Below are positions 11,495-20,858 of a stretch of DNA of 64,000 nt, one piece after another. The notes beneath the pieces are model-generated. The model saw only the letters and a list, made by a program, of their open reading frames with translations, was not told where the DNA came from and did no database searches. A program made the translations under genes and the position numbers. The first letter of the stretch is position 1. Each line of letters starts with the position of its first letter. Origin of the DNA: Macrostomum hystrix. Taxonomy: Eukaryota > Platyhelminthes > Macrostomidae. The DNA lies in assembly GCA_950097015.1 (NCBI GenBank), contig CATNEN010000015.1, positions 2,025,188-2,089,187 of the forward strand, given 5' to 3'.

Positions 11495-12052
11495 AGCGTC
11501 CTAACGCCACCAGTCCCTGACTGCAACAGCGCGTCCTAACGCCACCAGTCCCTGACTGCAACAGCGCGTCCTAACGCCACCAGTCCCTGACTGCAACAGC
11601 GCGTCCTAACGCCACCAGTCCCTGACTGCAACAGCGCGTCCTAACGCCACCAGTCCCTGACTGCAACAGCGCGTCCTAACGCCACCAGTCCCTGACTGCA
11701 ACAGCGCGTCCTAACGCCACCAGTCCCTGACAGCAACAGCGCGTCCTAACGCCACCAGTCCCTGACTGCAACAGCGCGTCCTAACGCCACCAGTCCCTGA
11801 CTGCAACAGCGCGTCCTAACGCCACCAGTCCCTGACTGCAACAGAGCGTCCTAACGCCACCAGTCCCTGACTGCAACAGCGCGTCCTAACGCCACCAGTC
11901 CCTGACTGCAACAGCGCGTCCTAACGCCACCAGTCCCTGACTGCAACAGCGCGTCCTAACGCCACCAGTCCCTGACTGCAACAGCGCGTCCTAACGCCAC
12001 CAGTCCCTGACTGCAACAGAGCGTCCTAACGCCACCAGTCCCTGACTGCAAC
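11495..12052. repeat. 35-bp minisatellite, about 16 copies
   Basis: Nearly identical 35-bp units, each containing GCGTCCTAACGCCACCAGTC and CTGACTGCAACAGC. Only a few substitutions are seen, such as CAGCAACA near 11730 and ACAGAGCG in two copies. High identity implies recent expansion or homogenisation. It lies at the boundary of a block shared with the 3' flank of gene K. Confidence 0.95.
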
Positions 12053-12419
12053 ATATTTTACTTACTAGGGCTGTGGGCCAGGGATCTCAAACCGACCACT
12101 AACTTTAGAAAACTGACATGAAGTTTCAGGCAACGGTGAGCGCACCAGATCAGACTAGTTTGTTGAGGATAAACTTTCTGGAAAGAAATTGTAAGAATCA
12201 TTTAACCGGATTTAACTGAGTCTAGCGATCAGTTTGCTCTGTGTTTGTGTTTGCTGAAAAACTAAAGCTGCATCCAAGCTTTAGCGAAGGACGAAATAAC
12301 CTTTTATTTTGCAGTCCTTGGCTTCGATGATAGGGTCGCGTTTTCGCAGTTTAAAGAAATAATAATTTTAAAGTATTTCACGAGTATTTCACACCAAGCA
12401 ATTAATCTCAAATTAACAG
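12053..12419 (-). other. 3' flank of gene B, inverted copy of the gene K flank
   Basis: Read on the minus strand, this stretch matches 53690-53950 downstream of gene K almost base for base (for example GACCCTATCATCGAAGCC and AAACTAGTCTGATCTGG). It contains no gene and marks the end of the duplicated block. Confidence 0.75.
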
Positions 12420-12590
12420 GTGGTAGTCTGTCTCAGCCACACAGGTAGTAGTCATAGCCACACGTAGTAGTCTCAGCCACACAGGTAGTAGTCTCAGCCA
12501 CACAGATAGTAGTCTCAGCCACACAGATAGTAGTCTCAGCTTCACAGGTAGTATAGTCTCAGCCACGCAGGTAGTAATCTAACTGTAATC
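12420..12590 (-). repeat. Short 21-bp gene-end array behind gene B (about 7 units)
   Basis: On the minus strand the units read as the usual GACTACTACCTGTGTGGC plus TGA, with several damaged spacings (CATAGCC, GTATAGTCTC). It corresponds to the array after gene K and is shorter and more eroded than that after A. Confidence 0.85.
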
Positions 12591-12598
12591 TATGTAAT

Positions 12599-13328
12599 CT
12601 AACCTTCTACCTGCGATTTCGAGCCTCGCAGGTAGAAATCGCCAGCAACGCCAGTTAGGGTAGACGGCGGGTAGGCGAACCTGAGCAGGTAGCACTGACT
12701 TCGAATCTTTAAGGAGATCACAGCCTGACAGTCAGCGCTGGCATGGCACTGAGCCACGCACTTGATCTTCAATGTCACAGCGCTTGTCCAGAATGTGGTA
12801 TAAGTGGCCACCACAGTCAGGCTTGGCGTTTGGGTCCGGGTGAAGATGTTCCTACCTGCAAATCAAGTTTTTAAGGCTAAGTCACGGCTCCTAGAACTCT
12901 ACGAACTCCACGAATTCCTAGAACTACCTACCCGGGTAGGTTTGGGCGAACACGGAGTTCCGGTCGCTTCCTCCACAGATCTGTGACGAGTTTCCTGAGC
13001 AGGCCATGTTGCACTCGGACTCACTGGCTGCTCCGTAAAGCCAGAAGGACTTGCCACAAAAGCACTCACGGCTGTTCTGCACACCGAAGTACGTGAATCC
13101 GCCAAGTGAGCAGACATTGCTGCAGAAATCATGCGACATGGTGTTGCTGCGCACGCCTTCTTTGTTGTAAGCGAATTCACCAAGTGTGCTCACTCCATCC
13201 AGCCCGTTCAAGGCTCTGACGCTACGCCAATCATCCTTGAAGCAGCCGACGTAGGAGAACTGAGCCACCCTGGCAGCAGCGACAGCCAGCAGAGCGCAGC
13301 AGACAGCGGAGGCCAAAGCGCTGATCAT
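12599..13328 (-). CDS. Gene B: WSC-PAN protein, two exons, mosaic gene
   Basis: Exons are 13328-12932 and 12855-12599 on the minus strand, with intron GTAGGTAG..TTTGCAG and a phase-1 junction. ATG at 13328 starts MISALASAVCCALLAV, a signal peptide. The WSC domain runs from FSYVGCFKDD to CGGSDRNSVFAQTYP, and the PAN exon holds IKCVAQC..ADCQAVI..CYLLRFAYPP. Up to about STLGEFA the protein equals gene H; from SHDFC onward it equals gene K, including the intron and 3' flank. The ancestral TAG after FYLRG has become TCG, so the protein gains seven residues (SKSQVEG) before the next stop. It is a secreted, putative carbohydrate-binding protein like its paralogs. Confidence 0.85.
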
Positions 13329-13700
13329 TATCGCCAATTACGAAGCTAACTATGAAGATAATATTTAACCGTTGCTGTTTTAGCCTTCTTAAGTAACATA
13401 CAACCTGAGCATAATCTCGCCGGACTTCTGTTTTACCTAAAGTAATATGTAAAATGCGATTTGCTGTCCAATTTATCACAATGGACTGGCCGAACCAATC
13501 AGAAAGCAGAACCTGCTTAAGGGGTGCTGACTTGTTTTAATACACCTAAATAGTCTATAAATTTCCTCAAAACTGCCAAATTATTTAAAAAAATAACTTT
13601 AAAAAAAATAATCTGAATAGTTGGCTCTAGGTATTCAAGTTCAATTCGGGTGTGCATGGACATTTCATAAAATTGATGTACGACAAAACTCAAGAGATGC
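13329..13700 (-). promoter_or_regulatory. Upstream region of gene B shared with gene H
   Basis: Read on the minus strand, bases 13700-13329 match 46470-46861 ahead of gene H: both include TTCTGATTGGTTCGGCCAG (a CCAAT-type box in reverse) and GGCGAGATTATGCTCAGG. The shared 5' region probably contains the promoter of both genes; that role is inferred from position and conservation between the copies. Confidence 0.5.
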
Positions 13701-13800
13701 ATGAGCTGAAGAGACAGGTGAGCTGAAAGGACAGGTGAGCTGAAGTGACAGGTGAGCTGAAGTGACAGGTGAGCTGAAGGGACAGGTGAGTTTTAGATAG
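13701..13800. repeat. 17-bp minisatellite, short array upstream of gene B
   Basis: About five units of the CAGGTGAGCTGAAG family (with AAGTGACAGG and AAGGGACAGG variants) start at CATGAGCTGAAGAGACAGG. The same junction, inverted, is found at about 46460 upstream of gene H, so the array belongs to the duplicated block. Confidence 0.85.
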
Positions 13801-13811
13801 ATAGACAGGTG

Positions 13812-14961
13812 CACTATCTATGCACCGCCCGAGACTTCCAAGTATTTCGATGAGGATGTCTGGGAGGATATAAAAGGTCTCATTCAGACGTATTCCACAA
13901 TAGGAATCGTTCTCACAATCGGTGATTTTAATGCAAGGACGGGGTCAATGCAAGCAAATTGTGGTCCTCATTTCCGTAGAGTTAATCAGGACACGGGAAA
14001 AAGCAAACATGGCCTCCAACTCTTAGAAGTGTGTTGTGAAACGAAATCAGCAATCCTCAATGGGCTAAGTGGAGTAGCTGAAGGGGATATTTTGGGAAAC
14101 TACACTTACAGCTGTACGCTGGGACGCAGCTATTGATTGATTATGCCATTGCGTTCATAGATAGTCTTGACATGGTGGAAGATTTCTTTGTCCACCCTCA
14201 AAACTTCCTCTCAAAGCACTCTCCATTGACAGTCAAAGTGCGCATACAAGACATGAGCCCTCAGGAAGTGGTACGCGGGAACAAGACCATAAACTATCCA
14301 AGGCCACCCACCTGGAATCCCGTTGCACAGCAGCACTTCATCGAAGCCCTAGAAAGTCAACAGAGTCTGGAATACATAAAGCAGATTGTTACACAGGAAG
14401 TAAAGGAGACCTCATCTATTGCTGATCTCACATCTAAGTTAAACCGTCTGCTGCAGAGGAGTCCGTTCCCAAGAGCGGGGGTAAAAATATTATTCCCAAC
14501 AAATTCTGGATAAACAGAGACGAAAATCTTAGGGATTTGGCTAAATCATTAAAGTACGTAGCAAGGAAAAAAGTCGAAAGCCAGCGGACAGATCACTGGT
14601 CACAGAATACGATGAGCTTGCAAATAAGTATTGGAACCATCTAAAAAAGCTGAAAAAACTGACATAAATTATTTTATCCAGAAAATTGCATGCTCCAACA
14701 CATCCAGGGGATTTTGGTCAGGTTTAAAAAGAGCCGAGGAATTGCTGTTTCCCAACAAGCGAGTTTCCAGGGCACAACCCCCAATAGCAGATATTCAGAA
14801 GCACCTAAGCAGCATTTTCAACATGCAACCCTCAGTCAGATGCCTCCGAAGTCATCCACCAAACCCAAAAATCTTTACAGACACAACAGTCAGCACCCAG
14901 GAAATTGATAAGGCAGCTAGATAACAAAGCCACTGCCCTGAGGCCCATAGTTAGAATGCAA
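13812..14961 (+). pseudogene. LINE fragment: APE-type endonuclease and start of the RT region
   Basis: Translation from 13812 gives TIYAPPETSKYFDEDVWEDI and then IGDFNARTG, the metal-binding motif of AP-endonuclease-like LINE endonucleases. After a frame shift near 14130, IDYAIAFIDSL and SKHSPLTVKV match the C-terminal endonuclease motifs (S..DY and S.HSPL). Downstream, three frames carry pieces of the linker before RT (FWSGLKRAEE, then EIDKAAR and LDNKAT-like words). Several frameshifts and stops and the absence of catalytic RT motifs show a dead fragment. It is a different copy from the RT fragment at 1146. Confidence 0.8.
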
Positions 14962-15211
14962 AAACACAATAGCTATTCTTCTTTCGGTCCGTTTTAATTT
15001 TCTCTTTAAATTTCAATATTTCATTTTTGTTTTAATGCCTTTGTTTATTTAAAAAATTTGTTTTCTTTCAAATATTTTATTCACCTAAAATAAAACCTTA
15101 TGCATGCTACTGTTCTTCTATCACCTTCTTTTTTAAATCGAATTGTTCAGCCTCAAACATCAAATAAACAAAAAAATCAGCACCCAATCGGCGGGCGCAC
15201 CTCAATAATAA
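14962..15211. other. AT-rich spacer before the DIRS-like element
   Basis: T-rich DNA with no coding signal. The left repeat of the DIRS-like element starts at 15212. Confidence 0.5.
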
Positions 15212-15444
15212 TAATGGGTGGGTAAAGCAGCTCGCGGCTTTACCCGTTTTTAATGTCAGAGCGCGCGGCCCTCCTCTCTCTCTGCCCTCTCTCCGCCGCC
15301 TACCGCCCACCCCCTTTTGCGTGTTCATCTGTGCTCGTACATTTCCGAGACTGCACATTTTAAGTCCCGGGGCTGCGCCCCAATATATGTCGCCCCGTGT
15401 TGAGAAGCGAGGATCGCTGTCGCTGTCTCAAAAATAAAATTTTT
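15212..15444 (+). repeat. Left repeat A1 of the DIRS/Ngaro element
   Basis: A 233-bp repeat starting TAATGGGTGGGTAAAGCAGC and ending AAAATAAAATTTTT. It matches A2 at 19451-19683 with no difference that I can see. It contains AATATATG and a run of GC-rich promoter-like sequence, so it may drive transcription of gag. Confidence 0.9.
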
Positions 15445-15474
15445 AAAATAAAATTTGCTAAATAGATTTTTAGC

Positions 15475-16550
15475 ATGGCAGAGCTGCTCAATCAGCTACT
15501 TGGCATGACTTCGCGCCAATTGTCAGACCATCTGGAGTCACTTGGCTGCAGTACCGAAGACAGCGCCCGTGGCAATAAGAGCGACAAAATCAAACGCATT
15601 CTGTCCCTGCAAAAGGACGAGGGCGCCTCCAGCGACGCATCCAGCCTTCAGGCGCAGATCGACGAACTGCTTCGGACATCCGGCGAGACCAACGGCAACG
15701 CGGCCGGGCCCCCTGCAGCGACTGGACCTGACAATGAGGCCATGGAGGCGGAGATCCGAGCGACGGAGCAGCGCATCCGACTGCTGCAGCTGAAGCGTGA
15801 GGAAGCTGCACTGCGCGCCGAGCTCAGATCCCTCCCGGCCGCCCCGCAGCCCGCTGGAAATAGCTCTGGTGAGTGGCGACATAACCTCCACACTATTCTA
15901 ACGCATGATGATGAAGGAGATTATGCGCAGGCGCAGGAGCCCTGCCGAAGACGTCCAAGCCGCTGCTGGTGTCAGATTTCCTCAGCAGAGAAGGATCGTC
16001 TGAGAACACCGTTTTGCACAGTCGCTCAGGTGATTTGGTGTTTAAAGGCAACAAGTCTGTATGCGCTGAAAATATCAATCTGGCTCAGTGGATTATTGGA
16101 AATGCGAAGGTGTTGGACTGCATGCTGAACAAAGGACAGCTTGTTACAGTGGGTGCCGATGGCCGGCCGGACGTGTCAGAACTGAGGCAATACCTGAAGT
16201 ACAACATCCAGATCGGCGAACTGGCGGAGTCTGGCTTCGGAACCGCCAAGATCATGCGCTTTGACGAGAGCTACCGCATCAACCAGCACAGCAGCAGCTT
16301 TCCGTGGGCGACCGAGTCATTCCAGCTGCTGGCCAGGCACCTGCTAGCACCAGACAACACCAACGAATCGCGTTTCCAAAAGGTTAAATCTCATCAGACT
16401 CAACCAAGCCGGCCAGTCTGCAACAATTTCAATGCCAACAAGTGCTTCCGCAAGGCCTGCCATTTCCAGCACATCTGCCGAATCTGCAAGGGCAACCACC
16501 CGGCCAGTGCCCACGAGTCAGGCACCAGCCAAGATCCTGCAAAAAACTAA
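15475..16550 (+). CDS. Gag-like protein of the DIRS/Ngaro element, probably spliced
   Basis: ATG at 15475 opens MAELLNQLLGMTSRQLSDHL, a SAP-like helical start. An in-frame coiled-coil region (about residues 80-125, rich in E, R, L) follows. At 15869 the frame meets a perfect donor (CTG/GTGAGTGG). Splicing to GCGCAG at 15930 removes 62 bp and joins frame to LVSDFLSREGSSENTV. The second exon runs to 16550 and ends with a zinc-knuckle cluster (CNNFNANKC..CHFQHICRICKGNH) typical of DIRS-order gag proteins. Unspliced, the first frame ends at 16128. The protein should form the nucleoprotein particle that packages element RNA. The splice is inferred from phase and site quality. Confidence 0.75.
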
Positions 16551-16639
16551 TTGGGGCGGCCAGCGGGCGGCCCTCGCCATCGGGGACCGCCAACGAGCTG
16601 GCCCAGCTCCCTGTTTTTAGCCTTTTAACTCCTCAAGCA

Positions 16640-18292
16640 ATGTCTGAAGCCGCTCTGCTCTGCTCCGGCCTTCACAACAAGCTGGCTGTTTGGGAAGAAG
16701 AGCTGCAATCCGATCCCGATGCCGACTTCATTTTGAAGGGTCTCCGTGATGGCTTTGAAATAACTAATCTGACTGGTATTCAAACTGCTAGCGAAGATAA
16801 TCACAGGTCCGCTACCTGTCCTGAAAATCGCGAGCAAGTCGAGAAGCTGATCTTGGATGAGCTGAAAAACAGCAGGTACATGCTAGTCGAAGACAGGCCG
16901 CGCATCATCAGCCCGCTAGGTGCCGTGGCCAAGTCATCTGGCGGTCTTCGCCTGATCCATGACGCCAGCCTGCCCCGCGGCCGGAGCATCAACGAGTACT
17001 TCAAGCAGGATAAGAAGCTTCGCTTTTCAACCGTTAGTTCTTTCACCAAGAAGCTGAAACCAGGCTGGTTTATGGCCAAAGTTGACCTCGCCAAGGCCTA
17101 CCGCTCCTGTCCAGTCAGCGCTAACGCCTACCAGATCACGGGGCTACGATGGACTTTCAGCGGTGAGAGCGAGCCCCGGTACCTCGTGGACACCTGTCTT
17201 GGCTTCGGGTTCGCTGCCAGCGTCAATGTGTTTCACCGACTCTCCGAAGCGGTCAAGCGCATGATGATTCGCCGAGGTTATCACGTCATCTGCAACTACC
17301 TCGACGACTTCGCCGTTGCCGCCAGCACCCTCGATGCCTGCCAGGAGGCCTACAATACCCTCCTGAGTCTTCTGCGTCGCCTGGGTTTTTCTATCAACTG
17401 GGAGAAAGTGTCTCCACCCAGTCAGTCTATGGTTTTTCTCGGCATCCACATCGACACGGCTGCCGGCCGACTAACTCTCCCGCAGGAGAAGCTCGAGTCT
17501 TTACAGAGCCTGCTGGATGCCGCAGCTGCCAGCAAGCGACTCAATAAGAAGCAACTGCAGAAGCTTTGTGGCAAAATTGGTTGGTTTTGCGAGGTCGCCC
17601 GCGCTGGTAGATCTTTACTTCGGAGCCTCATTAACTTGACCAACAGCTTGACTTTGCCTCATCACAAAATGCGCGTCGAAGGCCCACTGGAGGAGCAGTT
17701 GCGTTTCTGGAGATCAGCGACCAATTGGATGCACGGAATCGAGCTGTGGCCGCAGTTCGCCAAGCGGTTGGTCGTCGAGACAGACGCCTGCCTGACAGGT
17801 GGCGCTGCAGTGATCTCGGATGGAGCAGAGAGTGACTGGATGTTCGTTGACTGGGCTGCTGATTTTTCTGGCGCGTTGCAAGGCCTGCATATCAACTATT
17901 TGGAGTGCGCGATGCCTTTGGTTTTTATCATCCTGTTCAACGAGCGTTTGGCCAACTGTCACGTTGTTTTCTATACCGACAATTCGTCTGTTGCAGGGAT
18001 GCTGCGCAAGGGCTCTGCCAAGCCCCCAATCATTCAGGCGCTGACGCGTACAGCTATTCTAATTGCTCTTAAGTATCGCATTCATTTTGAAGTTTTTCAC
18101 GTTCCTGGGAGATACCAGATCTTTAGCGACCCTGCCTCCCGTCTGACTAATAAGCACGGTCTCATAAACTTTTTGCTTCGTTACTATGGCTCTATTTACG
18201 TCAACGCAGCTGCTGTTGCTACGCACGCGCTGTCTGCCGCTTCCTGCCAATCTCTCTTTTTGCAGGTCCAGAAGCTGCAGCGGGGCCCCTGA
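16640..18292 (+). CDS. Reverse transcriptase-RNase H of the DIRS/Ngaro element
   Basis: Reverse transcription and RNA-strand removal for the element. The open frame extends back to 16442, overlapping gag, and the first ATG in frame is at 16640. RT motifs in order are GGLRLIHDAS, KVDLAKAYRSCPV (first catalytic Asp), CLGFGFAASVNVFHRLSEAV, NYLDDFAVAA (catalytic YLDD) and MVFLGIHIDT. RNase H-like motifs follow: VVETDACLTGGAAV, NYLECAMPLV, VFYTDNSSVAGML and HVPGRYQIFSDPASR. Because it overlaps gag in a different frame, expression may need frameshifting, splicing (TGTTTTTAG acceptor-like site at 16620) or reinitiation. The frame is fully intact. Confidence 0.9.
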   Translation: MSEAALLCSGLHNKLAVWEEELQSDPDADFILKGLRDGFEITNLTGIQTASEDNHRSATCPENREQVEKLILDELKNSRYMLVEDRPRIISPLGAVAKSSGGLRLIHDASLPRGRSINEYFKQDKKLRFSTVSSFTKKLKPGWFMAKVDLAKAYRSCPVSANAYQITGLRWTFSGESEPRYLVDTCLGFGFAASVNVFHRLSEAVKRMMIRRGYHVICNYLDDFAVAASTLDACQEAYNTLLSLLRRLGFSINWEKVSPPSQSMVFLGIHIDTAAGRLTLPQEKLESLQSLLDAAAASKRLNKKQLQKLCGKIGWFCEVARAGRSLLRSLINLTNSLTLPHHKMRVEGPLEEQLRFWRSATNWMHGIELWPQFAKRLVVETDACLTGGAAVISDGAESDWMFVDWAADFSGALQGLHINYLECAMPLVFIILFNERLANCHVVFYTDNSSVAGMLRKGSAKPPIIQALTRTAILIALKYRIHFEVFHVPGRYQIFSDPASRLTNKHGLINFLLRYYGSIYVNAAAVATHALSAASCQSLFLQVQKLQRGP

Positions 18293-19311
18293 GGACGGAG
18301 CGAGACCGGCTGTTCAACCAGGCGCTGGCCCCGAGCACAAGGCGAGCTCTGAAGTCACAGCTCAACCGGTGGCAACAGTTCTGTAGCGAGATCGGCATCC
18401 ACCCGCTAGAGGCCGACGGCCCAACGGTGTCGTTGTACGTCTCTCACCTACACCTCAAGCATCTGACAGCTTTTTCCAGCTTTCAAGCGTACCTGCATGC
18501 TGTGTCCTGGCTGTACAAGCTAGCCGGGAGGGCCGATCCGACCGCTCACCCGCTGGTACGACTCGCTCTGCAAGGCGTTAAGCGTCAACGGGGTGCCCAA
18601 GCACGACAGAAAGCGGGTTTGACACCGAGCATGCTGCTCCAGCTTAGATCGCACATCGATACGACCTCCTGCTCCGGTGCGGCTTTCTGGTGCTGCCTCC
18701 TGGTGGGTTTCTGGGGCTTGCTACGAGCAGACAACCTGTGCCTGCCATCGGCGGCAGCCGCCCGAAGCCCTCGGCTGGCAGCCAGAGCGGTGCGATTGAA
18801 GGACCTGCAGCTGAGCAGCAAAGGCATCGAGTTGCGCATCCGCCACAGCAAGACCATCCAGTTCGCCGAGCGACTCCACACCGTCTGGCTGCCGCGTCTG
18901 CCGGACGTGAGTGGCTCCCGGCACCCGCTCTGCCCCTTCAGCGCAGTTCTCCTGCACCTCAACCGCAGCCGCTGCGCTGTGGATGGACCCGAATCGCTGC
19001 TGTTCTCTTTTCGTAGCGGCCAGCGTCTGGTCCCCGTCTGTCGGTCGCAGTTCACAAAGCAGCTCTTCAGATCGGCGGTTGCGGCTGGGCTCGACCCTTC
19101 GGCCATTTCGGGGCACTCTCTGCGCAGAGGTGGAGCGTCTTTCTTTGCTGGTGCTGGTGCGTCGGTGCAAGAGGTGATGGCCTTGGGAGACTGGCGCAGC
19201 GACTCTGTCTTTCGCTACATCAAGCCGAGCTGCGAAGCGCGCCGTCGCGCGGTGGAATCGGCGGCTGCGCACTGCCCTAACAGCCCCCTGCCCGCGTTGG
19301 CCTCAACCTGA
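18266..19311 (+). CDS. Tyrosine recombinase of the DIRS/Ngaro element
   Basis: Integrates the circular DNA copy of the element. An N-terminal core-binding region starts LRTERDRLFNQALAPSTRRA and continues RWQQFCSEIG. The catalytic domain contains GLLRADNL (first Arg), SGHSLRRGGASFF (His-x-x-Arg), LGDWRSDSVFRYIKP (Trp and the nucleophilic Tyr). The N-terminal part has no ATG in frame. The frame begins just after a strong acceptor (pyrimidine tract then TTTTTGCAG at 18265) and is in phase with the gag donor at 15868, so it is probably translated from a spliced RNA carrying the gag start. It overlaps the last codons of RT-RNase H by about 27 bases. Confidence 0.9.
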
Positions 19312-19366
19312 CTCTTCTGTTCTTTTCTTTTCTTTTGTTTTTTTTTGTTCCTTCCCTGCCTTGGCT

Positions 19367-19450
19367 TTGGGCTGCTTCTCGCCTGTGGGCGCACTTTCGC
19401 CAACTGCCTTCTTCCTGCGTTCTTCCTGCTTTTGCCGCCGCTTCAGACAT
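19367..19450 (+). repeat. Repeat B1 of the split direct repeats
   Basis: An 84-85 bp sequence from GGGCTGCTTCTCGCCTGTGG to GCCGCTTCAGACA, repeated at 19744-19828. It abuts A2 directly, as expected for the B1-A2 junction of Ngaro/PAT elements. Confidence 0.9.
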
Positions 19451-19683
19451 TAATGGGTGGGTAAAGCAGCTCGCGGCTTTACCCGTTTTTAATGTCAGAG
19501 CGCGCGGCCCTCCTCTCTCTCTGCCCTCTCTCCGCCGCCTACCGCCCACCCCCTTTTGCGTGTTCATCTGTGCTCGTACATTTCCGAGACTGCACATTTT
19601 AAGTCCCGGGGCTGCGCCCCAATATATGTCGCCCCGTGTTGAGAAGCGAGGATCGCTGTCGCTGTCTCAAAAATAAAATTTTT
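19451..19683 (+). repeat. Repeat A2 of the split direct repeats
   Basis: Second copy of the 233-bp A repeat, apparently identical to 15212-15444. It ends AAAATAAAATTTTT and is followed by a 60-bp spacer before B2. Confidence 0.9.
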
Positions 19684-19743
19684 CTTTCAGTTTTATCTGC
19701 TGCTTTAATTAAAATAAACTCGCGCTAACAGCCACATCGCTCA

Positions 19744-19828
19744 TGGGCTGCTTCTCGCCTGTGGGCGCACTTTCGCCAACTGCCTTCTTCCTGCGTTCTT
19801 CCTGCTTTTGCCGCCGCTTCAGACATTA
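19744..19828 (+). repeat. Repeat B2, right end of the DIRS/Ngaro element
   Basis: Copy of B1 that ends at CTTCAGACATTAAT, marking the probable right boundary of the element. AT-rich host DNA follows to gene C. Confidence 0.85.
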
Positions 19829-20054
19829 ATCTAACTATTCTACCATTATTAACAATTATTTTTGAAATAGTTGATTACTCATCTCAGCCTATGAGTATCT
19901 TTCAGCAGCCTATTTTACGTGACAGAAACCAATAGCTACTTATTTTTTATTGGACCAGGCAGATAATACAATAACCGATGGGATGACTTGCTCTCGCTTA
20001 TTAGCGATGAAACCATTGTAAAATCGTTCTGGCTCTTCGTTATTAGCGACTGTG

Positions 20055-20858
20055 ATGGCAGTTCTGGTTGCAGTCATCTGTTGCGCTGTCCTAGCCGTCG
20101 CGGCGGCTAGGGTGGCTCGGTTCTCATACATCGGCTGCTTCAAGGACAACTACCGAATCGTCAGAGATTTGAACGGACTTCACGGAGTGAGTAGACTTGG
20201 CGAATTAGTTTACAGCGACTTGGTTGGATTGCCAGACAACCGGATGACCCACGAATTCTGCAGCAAGGCCTGTTCACTGGGCGGGTTCCCGTACTTCAGC
20301 CTGCAGTACAATTATGAATGCTTTTGCGGCAAGTCCTATGGTCTCTACGGAGCGGCCAGTGAGTCAGACTGTACGGCGGCCTGCAAGGGAAACGCGACGC
20401 AGATGTGCGGTGGAATAGATCGGAATTCCGTGTTCGCGCAGTTTTACCAAAGTGAGCTGATTGTTTTGATTCTGGAATTTGCTTCATCAGAAAGAGCTGA
20501 AAACGTTTGATAGTGCTCTGGATTTTCCTGGCTATTGGATGAATATTTTAATGACATGACATAGTTCAACATGAATAAAAAACTATTAAAAGTTATTTTC
20601 TGAAACCGTTTCTTGTTTTCAGACAATGCAATCTTTTTTAAGACTGAATTCCCTCGACTGACTGTGGAAGCCACTTGGAGCACTTTCTCAACAATGACTG
20701 TGGCATCCAGAGTGAAGTGCGTGGCTCTGTGCCAGATCAGCGCTGACTGCCAGGCAGTGATATTCTCCAAGCGGCAGCGGCTGTGCTATCGCCTCAGGTT
20801 CGCCTACCCGCCAGCGAGCTTGAGTGGCGTTACTGGAGACTACTACCTGTGTGGCTGA
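20055..20858 (+). CDS. Gene C: secreted WSC-PAN protein, two exons
   Basis: Exons are 20055-20451 and 20623-20858, with intron GTGAGC..TTTTCAG of 171 bp in phase 1. ATG at 20055 starts MAVLVAVICCAVLAVAAARV, a signal peptide. The WSC domain runs from FSYIGCFKDN through FCSKACSLGGFPYFSLQYN and CFCGKSYGLYG to CGGIDRNSVFAQFY. The PAN-like exon has VKCVALCQISADCQAVIF and CYRLRFAYPP and ends GDYYLCG and TGA. The terminal codon already has Cys instead of Arg, like the array units. It is a putative secreted carbohydrate-binding protein. The start lies 226 bp to the right of the DIRS-like element. Confidence 0.85.

Larger units (their letters stand above)
15212..19828 (+). mobile_element. DIRS-order (Ngaro/PAT-like) tyrosine-recombinase retrotransposon
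   Basis: Order is repeat A1 (15212-15444), gag, RT-RNase H, tyrosine recombinase, then B1 (19367-19450), A2 (19451-19683) and B2 (19744-19828). This A1..B1-A2-B2 layout is the split direct repeat structure known from Ngaro and PAT elements, which integrate through a circular intermediate with a tyrosine recombinase and leave no target duplication. All catalytic motifs are present and A1 and A2 appear identical over 233 bp, so the copy looks young and possibly active. No methyltransferase domain is seen between RNase H and the recombinase, which favours Ngaro-like over DIRS1-like. Confidence 0.9.

Noticed and set aside
11495-12052. CRISPR-like direct repeats
   Set aside because: Units are contiguous with no unique spacers, and the DNA is eukaryotic. 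The same holds for all other arrays in the window.
15107-15358. Minus-strand frame in the DIRS repeat, also present at 19277-19597
   Set aside because: It lies in the non-coding A repeats, antisense to the element, and appears twice only because the repeat does.
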